64,000 bases of DNA from NCBI GenBank assembly GCA_026702615.1, contig JAPPBY010000017.1, positions 62,001 to 126,000 on the forward strand. Direction: 5' to 3'. Every line of letters starts with the position of its first letter. Within the stretch, counting starts at the first letter, position 1. The notes beneath the pieces were generated by a model. It saw only the letters and a program-made list of their open reading frames with translations, ran no database searches and was not told the origin of the DNA. Shown in pieces: positions 1 through 10,083 of the stretch. The translations under genes and the position numbers were made by a program. This stretch comes from Chloroflexota bacterium. GTDB lineage: Bacteria > Chloroflexota > Dehalococcoidia > Tepidiformales > Tepidiformaceae.

Positions 1-1851
1 GGCGCGCGCCAGCTGGGCGAGGCGGCAAAGCAGCTTCTCGACCTCGAAGGGCGCGACCATCATGAGGTCGGCGAGCTCATCGATGATGAGCACCCAGTAG
101 GGGAGCTTCTTCAGAACGCGGGCGTGGCGGTTGTAGGCCTCGATGTTGCGCACCCCGACCTCGGAGAACTTGCGGTAGCGCGCCTCCATCTCGGAGACGA
201 CGGCCTGGAGCGTGCCCACGACCTTGTCGAGGTCGACGATGACCTCGCTGAAGGCCAGGTGCGGGAGACGCCCGTAGGTCGTCATCTCGACCCGCTTGGG
301 GTCGATCATGATGAAGCGCACCTGGTCGGGCGTGGCGTTGGTGATGAGGTTGGTGACGATGGCGTTCAGGCAGACGCTCTTGCCGCTGCCGGTGGCGCCG
401 GCGATGAGGAGGTGGGGCATCTTGGCAAGGTCGGCGACGACGGGCACACCGGAGACACCCTTGCCCAGCGAGATCGCGAGCTTCGACTTCGCGCTCATGT
501 CCTGGTACTCCAAGCTCTCCATGACGTTTCGCAGGGTGACGACCGTGGCGGTCTCATTGGGGACTTCGATGCCGACGATGGCGCGGCCGGGCACAGGCGC
601 CTCAATGCGAAGGCTGGGAGCGGCGAGGGCGAGGGCGAGGTCGCTCTGGAGGGCGGTGATCTTGTTGACGCGCACGCGGGTGCGGCCAGTCTCGACGCGC
701 TCCTTCGTGGGGCGGCCGTTCGCATCGAGCATCGGCTTGTTATCGGCGTCCTTGACGGGCACGTCCTTGTACTTGATCTCCCAGCCCGGCTCGACCCCGA
801 ACTGCGTGACGGCGGGACCCTCGTTGATCTCGACGACGGAGGCATCGACGCCAAAGCTCGCGAGGGTATCGACGATGAGCTGGGCGCGAGCGGCGTTGTC
901 GTGCTTGTGGTTGCGGCTGGGCTTGGGTTCCTGCAGCAGCTCGATGGGCGGGAGCTGCCAGCCGCTCTTGTCCTCGAAGGCGAGCTGGTGGGGCTCTTCC
1001 CCTTCGTCAGGTTCGGGCACCTCGTCCGGATCCTCTTCGTACGAGTCAACGGGGTCTGGCTGGACGGAGGCTTCGGTTTCGTCCTCGTACTGAGCGGTGG
1101 GGGCTTCGGCGACCTCGTCGGCGTGGGGCGCGCCGGGCTCGACGCGCGGGCGGAAGATGATGGGAGAGGGGTCGAACTCGACGGCGGATTGCGACTCAGC
1201 GCCGCCGATGACGGCCGTCCCGTTGCGCTTCCGGCGGCGGAAGAGGCGGGCGATGGTCGTGAGGCCGCGCCAGAAGGAGGCCAGCACCTGGTGTGGCCAG
1301 CGCCTCTCCCACGCGTAGGCAACACCGCGACCGGAGTACCGGAGAGCCGTGAGAGAGAAGTGAGGCGCGAGGAGGGCGAGGGCGACAACCGCCGAGGCGA
1401 GCCAGACGAGCACGTTGACCCAGCCGGTGACGATCGTGTGGCCGATCTCGCCGCCGAGGGTGAAGTCGCGGAGCTGGACGCCGGCGACGGTCCAGTCGGC
1501 GGAGTTCAGGCCAAGGGCGCCCCAGGCGAACAGGGCAAGGACGGGGTAGCCAAGGATGCGCCGCCAGAAGAGCAGGCGCTCCTCGCCGCTGTGACGCCAG
1601 GCGGTGACCGCCCAGGCGAGGAGCACGGCGGCCACGATGATGAGACCGAGCCCGAACGTTTCGATCACCCAGGTGCGGACATCCTGCGCGATGCCGACGA
1701 CATCGAAGAACCAGGGGAGGGCGGCAATCGCCGCCGCCAGCACTACGACAAGCACGATCTGCGCGCGGAACATGCGCGACCGCGGAAGGGCAAAGCGGGA
1801 GGGCGCATCTTTGGGCCCGGACGTGGACCGGGCCTGGGAGCGACCAGCCAT
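1..1851 (-). CDS. ftsK: DNA translocase FtsK/SpoIIIE, C-terminal end truncated by window edge
   Basis: Reverse-strand translation contains N-terminal TM segments, Walker A GATGSGKSVCLNAI and YWVLIIDELADLMMVAP; ATG at 1851. Confidence 0.93.
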   Translation of the reverse strand, partial: MAGRSQARSTSGPKDAPSRFALPRSRMFRAQIVLVVVLAAAIAALPWFFDVVGIAQDVRTWVIETFGLGLIIVAAVLLAWAVTAWRHSGEERLLFWRRILGYPVLALFAWGALGLNSADWTVAGVQLRDFTLGGEIGHTIVTGWVNVLVWLASAVVALALLAPHFSLTALRYSGRGVAYAWERRWPHQVLASFWRGLTTIARLFRRRKRNGTAVIGGAESQSAVEFDPSPIIFRPRVEPGAPHADEVAEAPTAQYEDETEASVQPDPVDSYEEDPDEVPEPDEGEEPHQLAFEDKSGWQLPPIELLQEPKPSRNHKHDNAARAQLIVDTLASFGVDASVVEINEGPAVTQFGVEPGWEIKYKDVPVKDADNKPMLDANGRPTKERVETGRTRVRVNKITALQSDLALALAAPSLRIEAPVPGRAIVGIEVPNETATVVTLRNVMESLEYQDMSAKSKLAISLGKGVSGVPVVADLAKMPHLLIAGATGSGKSVCLNAIVTNLITNATPDQVRFIMIDPKRVEMTTYGRLPHLAFSEVIVDLDKVVGTLQAVVSEMEARYRKFSEVGVRNIEAYNRHARVLKKLPYWVLIIDELADLMMVAPFEVEKLLCRLAQLARA

Positions 1852-1913
1852 TCGGACGGTACCCCGGCGCGGACGGACTCCCCACCGGCGCTGCTTAGGT
1901 CCAGGGTTCTCGA

Positions 1914-3578
1914 CTACACCTCGACCGTGACGGGCAGCACCATCGGCCGTCGCCGTGTCTCATCGTACAAGAACTTGCTCAAAGCGTCCTTCAAACGAGC
2001 GTTGACCTCGCCCGCGGGGGCAGCGTGCTCGCGGCCTTCGAGAGCGCCCTCGGCGACGCGGGCGGCGCGATCGAGGAGGGCCGCGTTCTCGTCGCTGTCG
2101 ACGAAACCCCGCGAAAGCACCTCGGCCGGACGCACGAGGCGCCCGGTCTGTGCATCGACGGCGACGATGACGATGAGGACGCCGTCGGTGGAGAGGTGAG
2201 CGCGGTCGCGGAGGATGTACTCGTCCACATCGCCGATGCCGAGGCCGTCGATGTAGACGTAGCTGGCCTCAACGCGGCCCGCGAGGCGTGCCTCCTCCTC
2301 GTCGATCTCGAGGACGTCGCCGTCGGTGAGGACGAAGGCGTTCCCTTTGGGCACGCCCACGCGCTCGGCGAGGTGCGCGTGGGTTACGAGGTGGCGGTAC
2401 TCGCCATGGACGGGGACGAAGTACTCGGGCTGGAGGATGCTATGGATGATCTTGAGCTCGTCCTGGCTGGCGTGGCCACGGACGTGCACGTTCTCGACGC
2501 GGTTGTAGAGGACGCGGGCGCCCTGGCGGAACAGGTTGTCCACGTTGCGCGCGACGGCCTGCTCGTTTCCGGGTATGGCGTTGGCGGAGAGGACGACGGT
2601 GTCGCCCTCGGCGATGGTGATGTGGCGGTGGGTGCCGTTGGCGATGCGCGTGAGGGCGCTCGTGGGCTCGCCCTGGCTGCCGGTGGTGATGATCACGAGC
2701 CGCGAGGGGGGCGTCTTCTTCATCTCATCGACCCCGACGATCGTCCCCTCGGGGGCGTCGAGGTAGCCCAACTGACGGGCCATGGCGACGTTGTCGATCA
2801 TCGAGCGGCCGGTCACGAACACCTTTCGCCCCGTGAAGACGGCGGCGTCGACCACCTGCTGGGCGCGCGAGATCAGGGAGGCGAAGGTGGCGACGATGAC
2901 GCGTCCCTCGGCGTTGACCATGATGTTGCGAAGGGAGTCGCCCACGAGCTGTTCGCTGGGGGTATGGCCTTCGACCTCGGCGTAGGTGGAGTCGGCCAGC
3001 AGGAGCAGGCAGCCTTCGCCGCCGATCTGCCCGAGGCGGGTGAGGTCGGTGTGCTGGTCCATGACAGGCGTGTGGTCGAGCTTGAAGTCTCCGGTGTGGA
3101 CAACCGTGCCGAGCGGCGTGCGGATGATGAGGCCGCAGGCGTCGGGGATGCTGTGGGCGACGGCGAAGAACTCGACCTCGAAGGCGCCTGCCTTGACGGT
3201 GTCGCCGGGCTGCACCTCGTGCAGGGGCTCAAGGGGGAGCTTGTGCTCCTGCAGCTTCACGCGGACGAGGCCCTGGGTGAGCCGCGTGCCGTAGATGGGC
3301 GCGCTGAAGTCGCGACAGAAGTAGGGAAGGGCGCCCACGTGATCCTCGTGGCCGTGGGTGAGGAAGACGCCGCGCAGCTTCTCGACGTTGGCCCTGAGGT
3401 AGGAAAAGTCGGGGATGACGAGGTCGACGCCGAGCATCTCCTCCTCGGGGAACATGAGGCCGACGTCGACGACGATGATGTCGTCGCCGTACTCGAAGAG
3501 CATCATGTTGCGCCCGATCTCGCCGAGACCGCCGAGGGGGATGACACGCAGGGTGTTGTTGGTTGTCGGGTTGGTCAC
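1914..3578 (-). CDS. rnj: Ribonuclease J
   Basis: 554 aa, metallo-beta-lactamase motif HGHEDHVGALPY plus RNase J family sequence; GTG start. Confidence 0.95.
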   Translation of the reverse strand: MTNPTTNNTLRVIPLGGLGEIGRNMMLFEYGDDIIVVDVGLMFPEEEMLGVDLVIPDFSYLRANVEKLRGVFLTHGHEDHVGALPYFCRDFSAPIYGTRLTQGLVRVKLQEHKLPLEPLHEVQPGDTVKAGAFEVEFFAVAHSIPDACGLIIRTPLGTVVHTGDFKLDHTPVMDQHTDLTRLGQIGGEGCLLLLADSTYAEVEGHTPSEQLVGDSLRNIMVNAEGRVIVATFASLISRAQQVVDAAVFTGRKVFVTGRSMIDNVAMARQLGYLDAPEGTIVGVDEMKKTPPSRLVIITTGSQGEPTSALTRIANGTHRHITIAEGDTVVLSANAIPGNEQAVARNVDNLFRQGARVLYNRVENVHVRGHASQDELKIIHSILQPEYFVPVHGEYRHLVTHAHLAERVGVPKGNAFVLTDGDVLEIDEEEARLAGRVEASYVYIDGLGIGDVDEYILRDRAHLSTDGVLIVIVAVDAQTGRLVRPAEVLSRGFVDSDENAALLDRAARVAEGALEGREHAAPAGEVNARLKDALSKFLYDETRRRPMVLPVTVEV

Positions 3579-3581
3579 GGG

Positions 3582-4211
3582 CTACTCAAACAGCTTCATC
3601 TGCTGGGCGGGGGGCGCTTCTTCGGCCGCCTCGGCCCCCCCGGCGCGGCTGGCGCGGGCGCGCTCGAGGAGCTCGGGGAGGGTGCGGAAGTCCTCAATGA
3701 TGACGCCGCGGAGGCGCTGCTGGTGGAGGGCGGCGGCGGGGTGGTACATCGGCACAAGGATGCGACCGTTGGCCTCGCGGGGGCGGCCGTGGATGCGGGA
3801 GATCGCCTGGTTCGGGAAGAAGCGCGACATCGAGTAGCGCCCGAGGGTGACGATGAGGAGGGGGTCGATGAGGCGGATCTGGGCGCTGAGGTAGTCGCTG
3901 CAGGCCTCGATCTCGGTGGGCAGCGGGTCGCGGTTGCCGGGCGGGCGGCACTTGAGGACGTTGCAGATGTAGACCTCGGGACGGGTGAGCCCCGCCTCCC
4001 CCAGCAGCTCCTCAAGGAAGGCGCCGGCCTGCCCCACGAAGGGGCGCCCCTGGCGGTCCTCGTTCACGCCGGGAGCCTCACCGATGAACATCACCTCGGC
4101 GTCAAGCGGTCCTTCCCCGGGGACGGCGAGGGTGCGGGTGCGGGCAAGGGTGCATCGCTGGCAGCCGCGGACCTCGTCGTAGAGCTGCTCGACTTCCTGC
4201 GCGACCGTCAC
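3582..4211 (-). CDS. Uracil-DNA glycosylase family 4 (4Fe-4S)
   Basis: GEAPGVNEDRQGRPFVGQAG motif and Fe-S cysteines (CQRC, CNVLKCRPPGNR); GTGA overlap with tatC. Confidence 0.92.
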   Translation of the reverse strand: MTVAQEVEQLYDEVRGCQRCTLARTRTLAVPGEGPLDAEVMFIGEAPGVNEDRQGRPFVGQAGAFLEELLGEAGLTRPEVYICNVLKCRPPGNRDPLPTEIEACSDYLSAQIRLIDPLLIVTLGRYSMSRFFPNQAISRIHGRPREANGRILVPMYHPAAALHQQRLRGVIIEDFRTLPELLERARASRAGGAEAAEEAPPAQQMKLFE

Positions 4212-5305
4212 GCGGCAGCCTCCGGAACCTCGGCCTCACCGCGCGGCGTGTACAGAATCTTCGCGAAGAGCACGCCGAGGAAGTAGAGCCCGAGGAGTGG
4301 GATGGCGACGACCGACTGGGTGAGCGGGTCGGGCGTTGGGGTCGCAATCGCGGCGAGGATGAAGACGAGCACGATCGCGTAGCGCCAGAAACGCAGGAGC
4401 TGGCCCGCCGTCACCATGCCGACGCGGGCGGCGACGGCGAGGACCATGGGGAGCTGATAGGCGATGCCGATCCAGAGAATGATGCGCGTGACGAAGCTGA
4501 TGTACTCGTGGATGCCGGTCACGCTCACGACGTTCTCGGACGCCACACCGAGCAGGAAGTCGAGCGCGCGGGGGAGTACGACGTAGTAGGCGAAGGCCAT
4601 GCCGGCGAGCATGAAGAACATGCAGCCGAAGGTGCCGAGGAGGAGGATGCGGCGCTCTCCCCTGGTGAGGCCGGGCACGATGAAGGCGAGGGCCTCGTAG
4701 ATGATGATGGGGAGCGCGAGCAGCAGACCTCCGTAAATGGCAATCTTGAAGATTGCGGAGATGCGGTCGGTGGGGGAGAAGGAGGCGAGGCGGAAGTTCT
4801 CCTCGCTCTTGCCAGAGAGGTAGTCGTAGGCCTCCTGGACCGTTTCCAGTCTCCTGACATCATCCGGCGCCACCTCGGGGGTGCTGAGCCCTCCCGAAGC
4901 TTTGGAAAGGGCGTTTTCAAGGGCCCTTGTGATCTGCAGATCGTTGAGCGCCAGACCCTCCGGCGTGGGGCCACGGAGCTCAGCCTCTGGAGGGATGTAC
5001 CGCCCGTCAGGATTCCGCTCGTGCACCAGGAGGGCCAACTCGTCCTGGACCAGCTCGAGATTGACGTCGATGCGGTCGCGGGCGGGCATGAGCAGGATGT
5101 CGAAGGTGTTGGGAAGGTTGTCGGGCGGGTCCCAGGTGAAGAACAGGACCGCGATGACCCCGAGAAGCATGGCGGCGGCGGCAACCATGAAGCGGTTCCG
5201 CAGCTCGATGAGGTGCTCGATGATCGTGAGATCCGAGCCTTCCTCCGGCCCGATAACCTCCCCGGGCCCCTCTTCGGGGTTGACGACGGTGCTGTCAGTG
5301 ACCAT
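4208..5305 (-). CDS. tatC: Sec-independent protein translocase TatC with long insertion after TM1
   Basis: TatC core LIELRNRF..., LPIIIYEALAFIVPGLTRGERR, IATPTPDPLTQ; next to tatB. Confidence 0.92.
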   Translation of the reverse strand: MVTDSTVVNPEEGPGEVIGPEEGSDLTIIEHLIELRNRFMVAAAAMLLGVIAVLFFTWDPPDNLPNTFDILLMPARDRIDVNLELVQDELALLVHERNPDGRYIPPEAELRGPTPEGLALNDLQITRALENALSKASGGLSTPEVAPDDVRRLETVQEAYDYLSGKSEENFRLASFSPTDRISAIFKIAIYGGLLLALPIIIYEALAFIVPGLTRGERRILLLGTFGCMFFMLAGMAFAYYVVLPRALDFLLGVASENVVSVTGIHEYISFVTRIILWIGIAYQLPMVLAVAARVGMVTAGQLLRFWRYAIVLVFILAAIATPTPDPLTQSVVAIPLLGLYFLGVLFAKILYTPRGEAEVPEAAA

Positions 5306-5310
5306 GTGAG

Positions 5311-5931
5311 TTAGAAGACGAGCGGCTTCTCAGGGCTGGCTTCGGCCTCTTCCTCCGCCTCCGCCTCTGCTTCTTCAGTCGCCTCGGTGGCGGGCGCTGC
5401 CGGTGTCTCTCGCGATTCGAGGGTGCCGATGGCGGGCATGTAGGCGGGGCCGGGCGTGCCCCGGGGCGGCTCAGCGCCGTTCACATCTGCGTCAACGGCG
5501 GCGCCGTTCGCGCCAGCGGTCGCTGGAATCGGCTTCTCCTCCTGCGCCTGCGCTGCAGCGCTCGCGGGCTCGGCAGCCTCGGTCTTCGTGGTGGCGGCCT
5601 CCTCGATGCTCGTGCGGACCACCCCCAGCTCCTCGGCAGCTTCTGAGGTGACCTCCTCCACTTCCCCACGAACCTCGGTGAGCTCTTCCTGCACATCGCG
5701 CACCGTCGTACGCATCTCCTGGACGTCGGCGCGGACGGCCTCCATCTCCTCGTTGAGGTAGGCGAACTCCTCGCTGAACTCGTCACGCACGAGGCGGGCG
5801 TAGCGCTGGAGCTTCTTCAAGCCACGGCCAAGGTAGTAGGCCATCTCGGGCAGGCGACGCGGACCCACGACGATGACGATGAGGGCTACGACGAGCAGGA
5901 TTTCCTCGAGGCCAATGCCGAGGAACTGCAA
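5311..5931 (-). CDS. tatB: Twin-arginine translocase TatA/TatB family protein with long acidic/Ala-rich tail
   Basis: N-terminal FLGIGLEEILLVVALIVIVVGPRRLPEMAYYLGRGLKKLQRY; TTG start. Confidence 0.85.
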   Translation of the reverse strand: MQFLGIGLEEILLVVALIVIVVGPRRLPEMAYYLGRGLKKLQRYARLVRDEFSEEFAYLNEEMEAVRADVQEMRTTVRDVQEELTEVRGEVEEVTSEAAEELGVVRTSIEEAATTKTEAAEPASAAAQAQEEKPIPATAGANGAAVDADVNGAEPPRGTPGPAYMPAIGTLESRETPAAPATEATEEAEAEAEEEAEASPEKPLVF

Positions 5932-5967
5932 AGCGGACGCTCCAGCGCGGCGCCGGGACGGGGAAGC

Positions 5968-6228
5968 TTAGTCGCCGTCCTCGATGCCGTGGTCTTGGAC
6001 ATAGTCTACCGCGTCCTGCACGGTGACGATCTTTTCGGCATCTTCGTCGCTGATCTCAAGCTGCACGTCGCCGGAGAACTCTTCCTCCAGGGACATGATG
6101 AGCTCGACCAGGTCGAGGGAATCGGCTTCGAGGTCGTCGACGAACGAAGCGGTGGGGACGACATCGCCCTCATCAACGCCCAACTGTTCGACAACGATGG
6201 CGCGGACACGCTCAAAGATTGATGCCAT
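5968..6228 (-). CDS. acpP: Acyl carrier protein
   Basis: 86 aa with [23 protein letters not shown] (DSL serine). Confidence 0.96.
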   Translation of the reverse strand: MASIFERVRAIVVEQLGVDEGDVVPTASFVDDLEADSLDLVELIMSLEEEFSGDVQLEISDEDAEKIVTVQDAVDYVQDHGIEDGD

Positions 6229-6704
6229 CTACGTCTCCTCAGGAGTGCTTGTCGGCTCGCTCGGCTCTTGCGCCCGAGTCGCGCTGATCTCTTTGCTGAC
6301 CGTCCGCAGCACCCCGTTTACGAACCCGGCTGACGTCTCGCTTCCATAGCGATGGGCAAGCTCGACAGCCTCGTTTACGACGGCTCCGACCGGCGCAGAA
6401 TTATCGTGAAGCAACTCCCAGAGCGCAAGTCTCAGGATGGTTCGCTCGACGACGGGAAGGGTTCTGAGGGGGTGACGAGGGGCAACGGGCTGGAGGCGCC
6501 GATCGAGGTCCTCGCGGGAGTCAAGAATGCCCCGGAGCACCTCGCGGCCGAAATTGGACGGCCGTTTGCCGGTCACCTCGCGGTCCTCGCCGGCAACGTC
6601 CTGGAGACGGCGGTCGTAGGCGGCCTCGGCATCGTGGCCGGAGGTTTCAGCTTCGTACAAGGCCTCGATCACGAGGCAGCGCGCGCGGCGCAGGACGTGG
6701 TCGG

Positions 6705-6708
<4 letters not shown>
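6229..6708 (-). CDS. nusB: Transcription antitermination factor NusB
   Basis: [21 protein letters not shown]... [28 protein letters not shown] start overlapping fabG stop (GTGA). Confidence 0.9.
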
Positions 6709-7454
<746 letters not shown>

Positions 7455-7456
7455 GG

Positions 7457-8482
7457 CTACAACTCGACGTGGACGGACTCGGCGCTGTTGACGGTGATGC
7501 AGGTGGAGCGACGCAGCATGCGCTTGATGATGCCGCTCAGCACGCGGCCGGGGCCGAACTCGATGAACGTATCGACCCCCTGCTCGCCGAGGAACTCGAC
7601 CGTTCGCGCCCACTGGACGGGGCGGTGGACCTGGTCGACGAGCTCGTTGCGGACGGTCGTTATGTCGTCGATGGCCGTGGCGGTGCAGTTGGCCACGACG
7701 GGTACCTGCAGCTCGGAGAAGCTGGTGGTGGCGACGGGGTTCACCATGCCCTCGGCGGCGGAGCGCATGAGCGAGCTGTGGAACGCGCCGCTCACGCTAA
7801 GGGGGATGACTTTCTTCGCGCCGCGGGCCTGGGCGTAGTCGAGGGCGCGGACGACGGTGTCGCGCGGGCCGCCGACGACGATCTGGCCGGGGGCGTTGAC
7901 GGTGCAGATCTCGGCGCCGGACTCGCGGCAGACATCCTCGCACTCGCTCACATCGAGGCCGATGACGGCAGCCATGGTTCCGGGGCGGGACTTTCCGGCG
8001 GCGGCCATTAGCTCGCCGCGGGTGCGGAGCAGGCGGATGGCGTCGTCGAAGGTGAGGGCGCCGGCGGCCACGAGGGCGGGATACTCGCCGAGGGAGTGGC
8101 CGGCAACGAAGGCCGGGCGTTCAAGCAGGTCCGGGTTGAGGTCGGTAGCGACGCGGAGGAGGGCGAGGCTGGTGACGGCGATCGCGGGCTGCGTGTTCTG
8201 GGTCTGCTGGAGCTCGTCCTCGGGGCCCTCGAAGCAGATGCGGGAGAGGGGAATGCCGAGGATATCGTCGGCGCGGTCGAAGAGATCCTTCGCAGCGGGG
8301 AACTCGTCGTAGAGGTCCTTGCCCATTCCGACAACCTGGGCGCCCTGCCCGGGGAAGACGAAGGCGCGCCGTCCCTCGGCGGCTTCACGCAGCGCAAGGA
8401 AGGCGGTGGAGGACGTGGGGGCTACCCTTCCAGATCCGGATCGGGCATCCGCAGGACTTCCCGACCCCGATAGAGCCCGCAC
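7457..8482 (-). CDS. fabD: Malonyl-CoA:ACP transacylase FabD; start codon uncertain
   Basis: [46 protein letters not shown]; 8482 is the nearest in-frame GTG but lies inside rpmF. Confidence 0.88.
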   Translation of the reverse strand: MRALSGSGSPADARSGSGRVAPTSSTAFLALREAAEGRRAFVFPGQGAQVVGMGKDLYDEFPAAKDLFDRADDILGIPLSRICFEGPEDELQQTQNTQPAIAVTSLALLRVATDLNPDLLERPAFVAGHSLGEYPALVAAGALTFDDAIRLLRTRGELMAAAGKSRPGTMAAVIGLDVSECEDVCRESGAEICTVNAPGQIVVGGPRDTVVRALDYAQARGAKKVIPLSVSGAFHSSLMRSAAEGMVNPVATTSFSELQVPVVANCTATAIDDITTVRNELVDQVHRPVQWARTVEFLGEQGVDTFIEFGPGRVLSGIIKRMLRRSTCITVNSAESVHVEL

Positions 8483-8619
8483 ACCGGACACGTCTGGTGG
8501 GAGAGGCGCGGCGCCCTGCAGTCGCTGCAAATCACGACGTGGGGCGCTCGCAGGCGATGGTGCCCGCGACGCTTGCGCTGGCGAGTCTTGGGGTACTTGC
8601 GCTTGGGAAGGGGGGGCAT
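8422..8619 (-). CDS. rpmF: 50S ribosomal protein L32
   Basis: 65 aa, MPPLPKRKYPKTRQRKRRGHHRLRAPHVVICSDC...CPVCG. Confidence 0.93.
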   Translation of the reverse strand: MPPLPKRKYPKTRQRKRRGHHRLRAPHVVICSDCRAPRLSHQTCPVCGLYRGREVLRMPDPDLEG

Positions 8620-8688
8620 CGGTTCGCTCCCGGGGTAGTGTTGCGCTCACGGCCTTCTTGCTCATGGTGATCGGTTGGGGCACGCGAG

Positions 8689-9204
8689 TCAGGATTCGCT
8701 CTCTCTCAGGGAGGCCAGGGCTGCCCATCGGGGATCGCTGGCCACGGGTTCACAGGCGCATTCGCCGGTGTTTCTGTCGATTCCGCAGCTCGGGCAGAAG
8801 CCCTGGCAGTCGGCGCTGCAGAGCGGCTGCATGGGAGCAGCCGCTTCACAATACTGCCGCACACCTTCCGTAATGTCGATCAGGTGGCTGCGGGAGATCG
8901 AGAAGGCTTCGGGGTCGCTGTCGTCGTCCTCGAGGCGGGTACCGCTGGCCACGTCGTAACGCTGCTCGTACACCTCGTCGAAGGAGATGGCGGTGGGGAT
9001 GGCGACGGGCGAGAGACAGCGCGAGCACTCGGCATCGAGGGTGATCTCGAGGGAGGCACGCACGAGGGCGCCGGCGCCGATGCGCACAAGCTCGACCCTG
9101 CCGCCGGTGACCGCGCCGGACGGCGGCAGCTCGTGGATGCGGGAGGCGCCGGGGCCGTCGGCGAGGAGCTGGGAGGCGTTGAAGGCGAGGGTCTGGAATT
9201 CCAT
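8689..9204 (-). CDS. DUF177 (YceD-like) protein
   Basis: Upstream of rpmF as usual; CSRCLSP and CxxDCQGFCPSCGIDRNTGEC motif; ATG at 9204. Confidence 0.88.
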   Translation of the reverse strand: MEFQTLAFNASQLLADGPGASRIHELPPSGAVTGGRVELVRIGAGALVRASLEITLDAECSRCLSPVAIPTAISFDEVYEQRYDVASGTRLEDDDSDPEAFSISRSHLIDITEGVRQYCEAAAPMQPLCSADCQGFCPSCGIDRNTGECACEPVASDPRWAALASLRESES

Positions 9205-9377
9205 GCCGGCCCTCCTGCGCGCCGAGGAACGGCGGCACGAATCAGTATAGCGCCGGGGTGGTCGCGCCCCGAGGAACATAAGCGTGCGGGGGCCAGACAG
9301 ATTCCCCGGGGAGGGTCGAAACGCCGTTTACTGGCCACCCGGCGCCGCCTACGCTTGTCGCTAGGGTTAGCCTCCGA

Positions 9378-10079
9378 ATGCCACAGGTCGCAGACCTCGC
9401 CTCACTCCAGGAATACGACGACACCCTTGTTGGATTGACCGCCGAGCTGGAGGAGGCGCGAACGGACCTCGAAGACGACGAAGCGTTGCAGGCCGCGCAG
9501 ACCGCCGCCACCGAGGCGGACGACCATTGCGCATCCCTGGAACGCGAGCAGCGCCGGTTGGAAGGCGAGATCGACGGCCTCGTGGCGAAAGTCGAGCGTG
9601 AGGAGAAGCGTCTCTACGACGGCTCCGTCAAGCTGCCGAAGGAGCTGGAGGGCATCCAGCAGGAAGTCGCCTCGCTGAGGTCCCGCCTTTCCGACGTCGA
9701 GGACACCGAGCTGGCACTGCTCGACAGGCTGGAGGAGGCGGAGGGGGCACGCGATTCCGCACGGGACGCGCTGGCGCGGGAGGAGGCGGCCTCGAAGGAA
9801 AAGCAGGAGCGCCTCGGGGGTGAAATTGCAGGGCTGGAGGGCCGGATCGAGGCGACGACCGGGGAGCGGGACACGTGCAAGGAGCGGCTGACGGCCACCC
9901 TGGTGGCGCAATACGAGGACCTGCGGCGGCGGAAGGGGGGCGTGGCGGTAACCCACCTGCGGGCGGGGGCCTGCACAGGTTGTCGCATAAGCGTGCCGCC
10001 CTCGGCGCGCAAGCGCGCGCTCGACCCGGAAGCGCCGGCGCTCTGTCCCAACTGCGAACGAATCCTGGTGGGGTACTAG
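9378..10079 (+). CDS. Coiled-coil protein with C-terminal C4-type zinc ribbon
   Basis: Heptad-rich helices; C-terminal CTGCRISVP...LCPNCERILV. Confidence 0.85.
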   Translation: MPQVADLASLQEYDDTLVGLTAELEEARTDLEDDEALQAAQTAATEADDHCASLEREQRRLEGEIDGLVAKVEREEKRLYDGSVKLPKELEGIQQEVASLRSRLSDVEDTELALLDRLEEAEGARDSARDALAREEAASKEKQERLGGEIAGLEGRIEATTGERDTCKERLTATLVAQYEDLRRRKGGVAVTHLRAGACTGCRISVPPSARKRALDPEAPALCPNCERILVGY

Positions 10080-10083
10080 GGCG

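Noticed and set aside
124-2199. 691-aa plus-strand ORF over ftsK
   Set aside because: Antisense to a clear FtsK reading frame.
2025-4286. 753-aa plus-strand ORF antisense to RNase J/UDG
   Set aside because: High-GC shadow ORF; the composition (GDG/VGVE/HLD) reflects the antisense frame and the opposite strand encodes confident families.
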